The notes under the pieces: model-generated
Database searches by the model: none
Seen by the model: only the letters and a program-made list of their open reading frames with translations
Told to the model about the DNA's origin: nothing
Shown here: piece after piece, positions 62,364 to 64,000 of the stretch
How positions within the stretch are numbered: position 1 is the first letter of the stretch
Layout of the letters: the number at the start of each line of letters is the position of its first letter
DNA from: Streptomyces pristinaespiralis
GTDB taxonomy: Bacteria; Actinomycetota; Actinomycetes; Streptomycetales; Streptomycetaceae
Reading direction: 5' to 3'
DNA: 64,000 nucleotides
Assembly (NCBI RefSeq): GCF_001278075.1
Contig: NZ_CP011340.1
Span: forward strand, 7,437,501 to 7,501,500
Translations under genes and position numbers: made by a program

Positions 62364-62482
62364 GCACCACGGGCCGGTGGTCCGATGCCGTACGGGGCTC
62401 CGTCCCGTCGGCGCCGCCGGCCCGCGATGGCGTGCCCGTCCTGTTCCCCACTCGTCGCCGCGCACAGCGGAGGTACCACCAC

Positions 62483-63982
62483 GTGACCAGCACCCCGGCC
62501 TCCTCGGGCTCTCCCTCCGCATTCGCCGCGGTCGACCTCGGGGCCACCAGCGGCAGGGTGATCCTCGGCCGAGTCGGGCCCGACTCCCTCGATCTGACCG
62601 AGGCCCACCGGTTCCCCAACACCCCCGTCGTCCTGCCCGACGGGCTGCACTGGAACGTCCTCGCCCTCTTCCAGGGCACCCTCGACGGCCTGCGGGAAGC
62701 CGCCCGCGCCGGCGGTGTGATCTCCGTCGGGGTGGACAGCTGGGCGGTGGACTACGGTCTCCTCGACGCCGACGGCGTCCTCCTCGGCCCTCCCTACCAC
62801 TACCGGGACGACCGCACCGACCGCGCCGCCGAACGTGTGTGGCCGCGGGTCGGACCCGAGGAGCTGTACCGGACCACCGGACTGCAGCACCTGCCGTTCA
62901 ACACCGTCTTCCAGCTCGCCGCCGCCGCGGACAGCGCCCAGTTGCAGGCTGCCCGCACCCTGCTGCTGATCCCGGACCTGCTGATCCACCTGCTGACCGG
63001 ATCCGTCGGAGCGGAGGCGACCAACGCCTCCACCACCGGCCTCTTCGACGCCCGCACCGGCACCTGGTCCAGGGAACTCCTCGACCGGCTGTCCATCGAC
63101 CCCGCTCTGCTGCCCCCGCTCCGCCGCCCCGGTGACCCGGCCGGCACCCTCCTTGCGCACGTCGCCGCCGCTACCGGCCTCGACGCGCGGACACCCGTGG
63201 TCACCGTCGCCTCGCACGACACCGCCTCCGCCGTCGCCGCCGTTCCGGCCACCGAGCCGAACTTCGCCTACATCTCGTGCGGCACCTGGTCCCTGGCGGG
63301 CCTCGAGCTGGAGGCCCCGGTCCTCACCGAAGCCTCCCGGGCCGCGAACTTCACCAACGAGCTGGGCGTGGACGGCACCGTCCGCTACCTCCGCAACATC
63401 ATGGGCATGTGGCTGCTGGAGGAGTGCCGCCGGACCTGGGAAAGGCAAGGCCCGTCCGCGGACCTTCCCGCGCTGCTCGCCGATGCGGCCCGCGCCGAGC
63501 CGTTCGGCGCGGTCATCGACCCGGACGACCCCGAGTTCCTCGCCCCGGGCGACATGCCGGAACGGATCCGGGACCACTGCCGCCGCACCGGCCAGCCGGT
63601 CCCGGACGGCCGAGGCGCCGTGGTCCGCTGCATCCTGGAGAGCCTGGCCCTGGCCCACCGCCGCACACTGCGCCGGGCGGCCGAACTCGCCGGTCGCGAC
63701 ATCACGCACATCCACCTCGTCGGTGGAGGCTCGCGCAACGAACTGCTCTGCCGGTTCACCGCCGACGCCACCGGACTCCCCGTCATCGCCGGTCCCACGG
63801 AAGCCACCGCCCTCGGCAACATCCTCGTTCAGGCCAGAGCGGCCGGACTGGTGTCGGACCTGGGCGCCATGCGCCGGCTCATCGCCTCCACCCAGCAGCT
63901 CAGGCGCTACACCCCGAGCGGCGACACGTCCGCCTGGGACGCGGCTGCCGCCCGGCTCGCCCCCGCCGAGGGGAACGTCTGA
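62483..63982 (+). CDS. rhaB: Rhamnulokinase
   Basis: 499 residues from GTG 62483 with GGAGG nine bases upstream. FGGY-family kinase that makes rhamnulose-1-phosphate. AAVDLGATSGRVILG (phosphate-1 motif), HRFPNTPV, GVDSWAVDYGLLD (substrate Asp), ASHDTASAVAAVP, YISCGTWSLAGLE, and GGGSRNELLCRFTADATGLPV (adenosine motif) match RhaB. The gene lies third in the operon, 167 bp after the aldolase, behind a hairpin. Its stop overlaps the next start (TGATG). Confidence 0.94.
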   Translation: MTSTPASSGSPSAFAAVDLGATSGRVILGRVGPDSLDLTEAHRFPNTPVVLPDGLHWNVLALFQGTLDGLREAARAGGVISVGVDSWAVDYGLLDADGVLLGPPYHYRDDRTDRAAERVWPRVGPEELYRTTGLQHLPFNTVFQLAAAADSAQLQAARTLLLIPDLLIHLLTGSVGAEATNASTTGLFDARTGTWSRELLDRLSIDPALLPPLRRPGDPAGTLLAHVAAATGLDARTPVVTVASHDTASAVAAVPATEPNFAYISCGTWSLAGLELEAPVLTEASRAANFTNELGVDGTVRYLRNIMGMWLLEECRRTWERQGPSADLPALLADAARAEPFGAVIDPDDPEFLAPGDMPERIRDHCRRTGQPVPDGRGAVVRCILESLALAHRRTLRRAAELAGRDITHIHLVGGGSRNELLCRFTADATGLPVIAGPTEATALGNILVQARAAGLVSDLGAMRRLIASTQQLRRYTPSGDTSAWDAAAARLAPAEGNV

Positions 63983-64000
63983 TGCTCGGTGCCGGCTTCG
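63982..64000 (+). CDS. Start of next gene, cut by window end
   Basis: ATG 63982 overlaps the rhamnulokinase stop in a TGATG junction, indicating translational coupling. Only MLGAGF is visible, too short to identify. Confidence 0.4.

Overview
The window reads as a chromosomal segment of a Streptomyces-type actinomycete. Support: about 70 percent G+C with strongly G/C third codon positions, families typical of the genus (AfsR/SARP-NB-ARC-TPR regulator, PucR/GAF regulator, tandem TerD domains, Rv1733c-like protein, DUF6643-like Pro/Gln/Tyr-rich protein, CGNR regulator), Tat-exported enzymes, and many apparently leaderless genes with a TANNNT -10 box 5-10 bases before the start codon. All assignments come from reading the sequence; no database search was run.

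Layout. (1) 1-10.9 kb, mixed genes: a polytopic membrane protein with a GHSQG motif, a beta-helix/AAA+ fusion, an Rv1733c-like protein, a Pro/Gln/Tyr-rich protein, a double TerD protein, an HpnB-like glycosyltransferase, a divergent Asp/Glu racemase, a degenerate 30-bp repeat tract and a small membrane protein. (2) 11-19.3 kb: an O-antigen-ligase-like membrane protein, apolipoprotein N-acyltransferase, a NUDIX hydrolase, a 3-hydroxybutyrate-dehydrogenase-like SDR next to a PucR regulator, and an MHS-type MFS transporter behind a strong terminator. (3) 19.4-23.9 kb: a two-domain VOC protein, an orphan SMI1/KNR4 protein, a 35-bp repeat tract with gene debris, a DHA2 MFS exporter with a near-consensus promoter, and a lipoprotein. 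This part looks less G+C-biased in places and may be partly acquired. (4) 24-31.7 kb: a large AfsR-like regulator, an Ohr gene broken by an in-frame TAA, an alpha/beta hydrolase, an aldehyde dehydrogenase, a 63-residue protein and a CGNR regulator. Four copies of a GTCACC-N9-GGTGAC operator lie at the promoters of these genes. (5) 31.7-39.3 kb: two ABC-F proteins (one with a 16-codon leader ORF), GTP cyclohydrolase I, a divergent COG2345-like regulator with palindromes over the folE promoter, an FAD-dependent ferredoxin reductase and a membrane protein.

(6) 39.5-64 kb is one functional unit, an L-rhamnoside utilisation locus. Four secreted glycosidases (two GH106-like, one GH127-like with a LamG-like tail, one GH78) would release L-rhamnose outside the cell. 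A lipoprotein-dependent ABC importer (ATPase, two permeases, binding protein) brings it in. RhaM interconverts anomers; isomerase RhaI, kinase RhaB and a fused aldolase/dehydrogenase convert it to DHAP and a lactaldehyde-derived product. A LacI-family regulator sits at the end of the importer operon. Four promoters in this region have the same build: a TTG-type -35, a TANNTT -10, and an AACGTT- or TGAA..TTCA-centred LacI-type palindrome just after the expected transcription start. This suggests one regulon covering degradation, import and catabolism. A further gene begins at 63982 and runs off the window.
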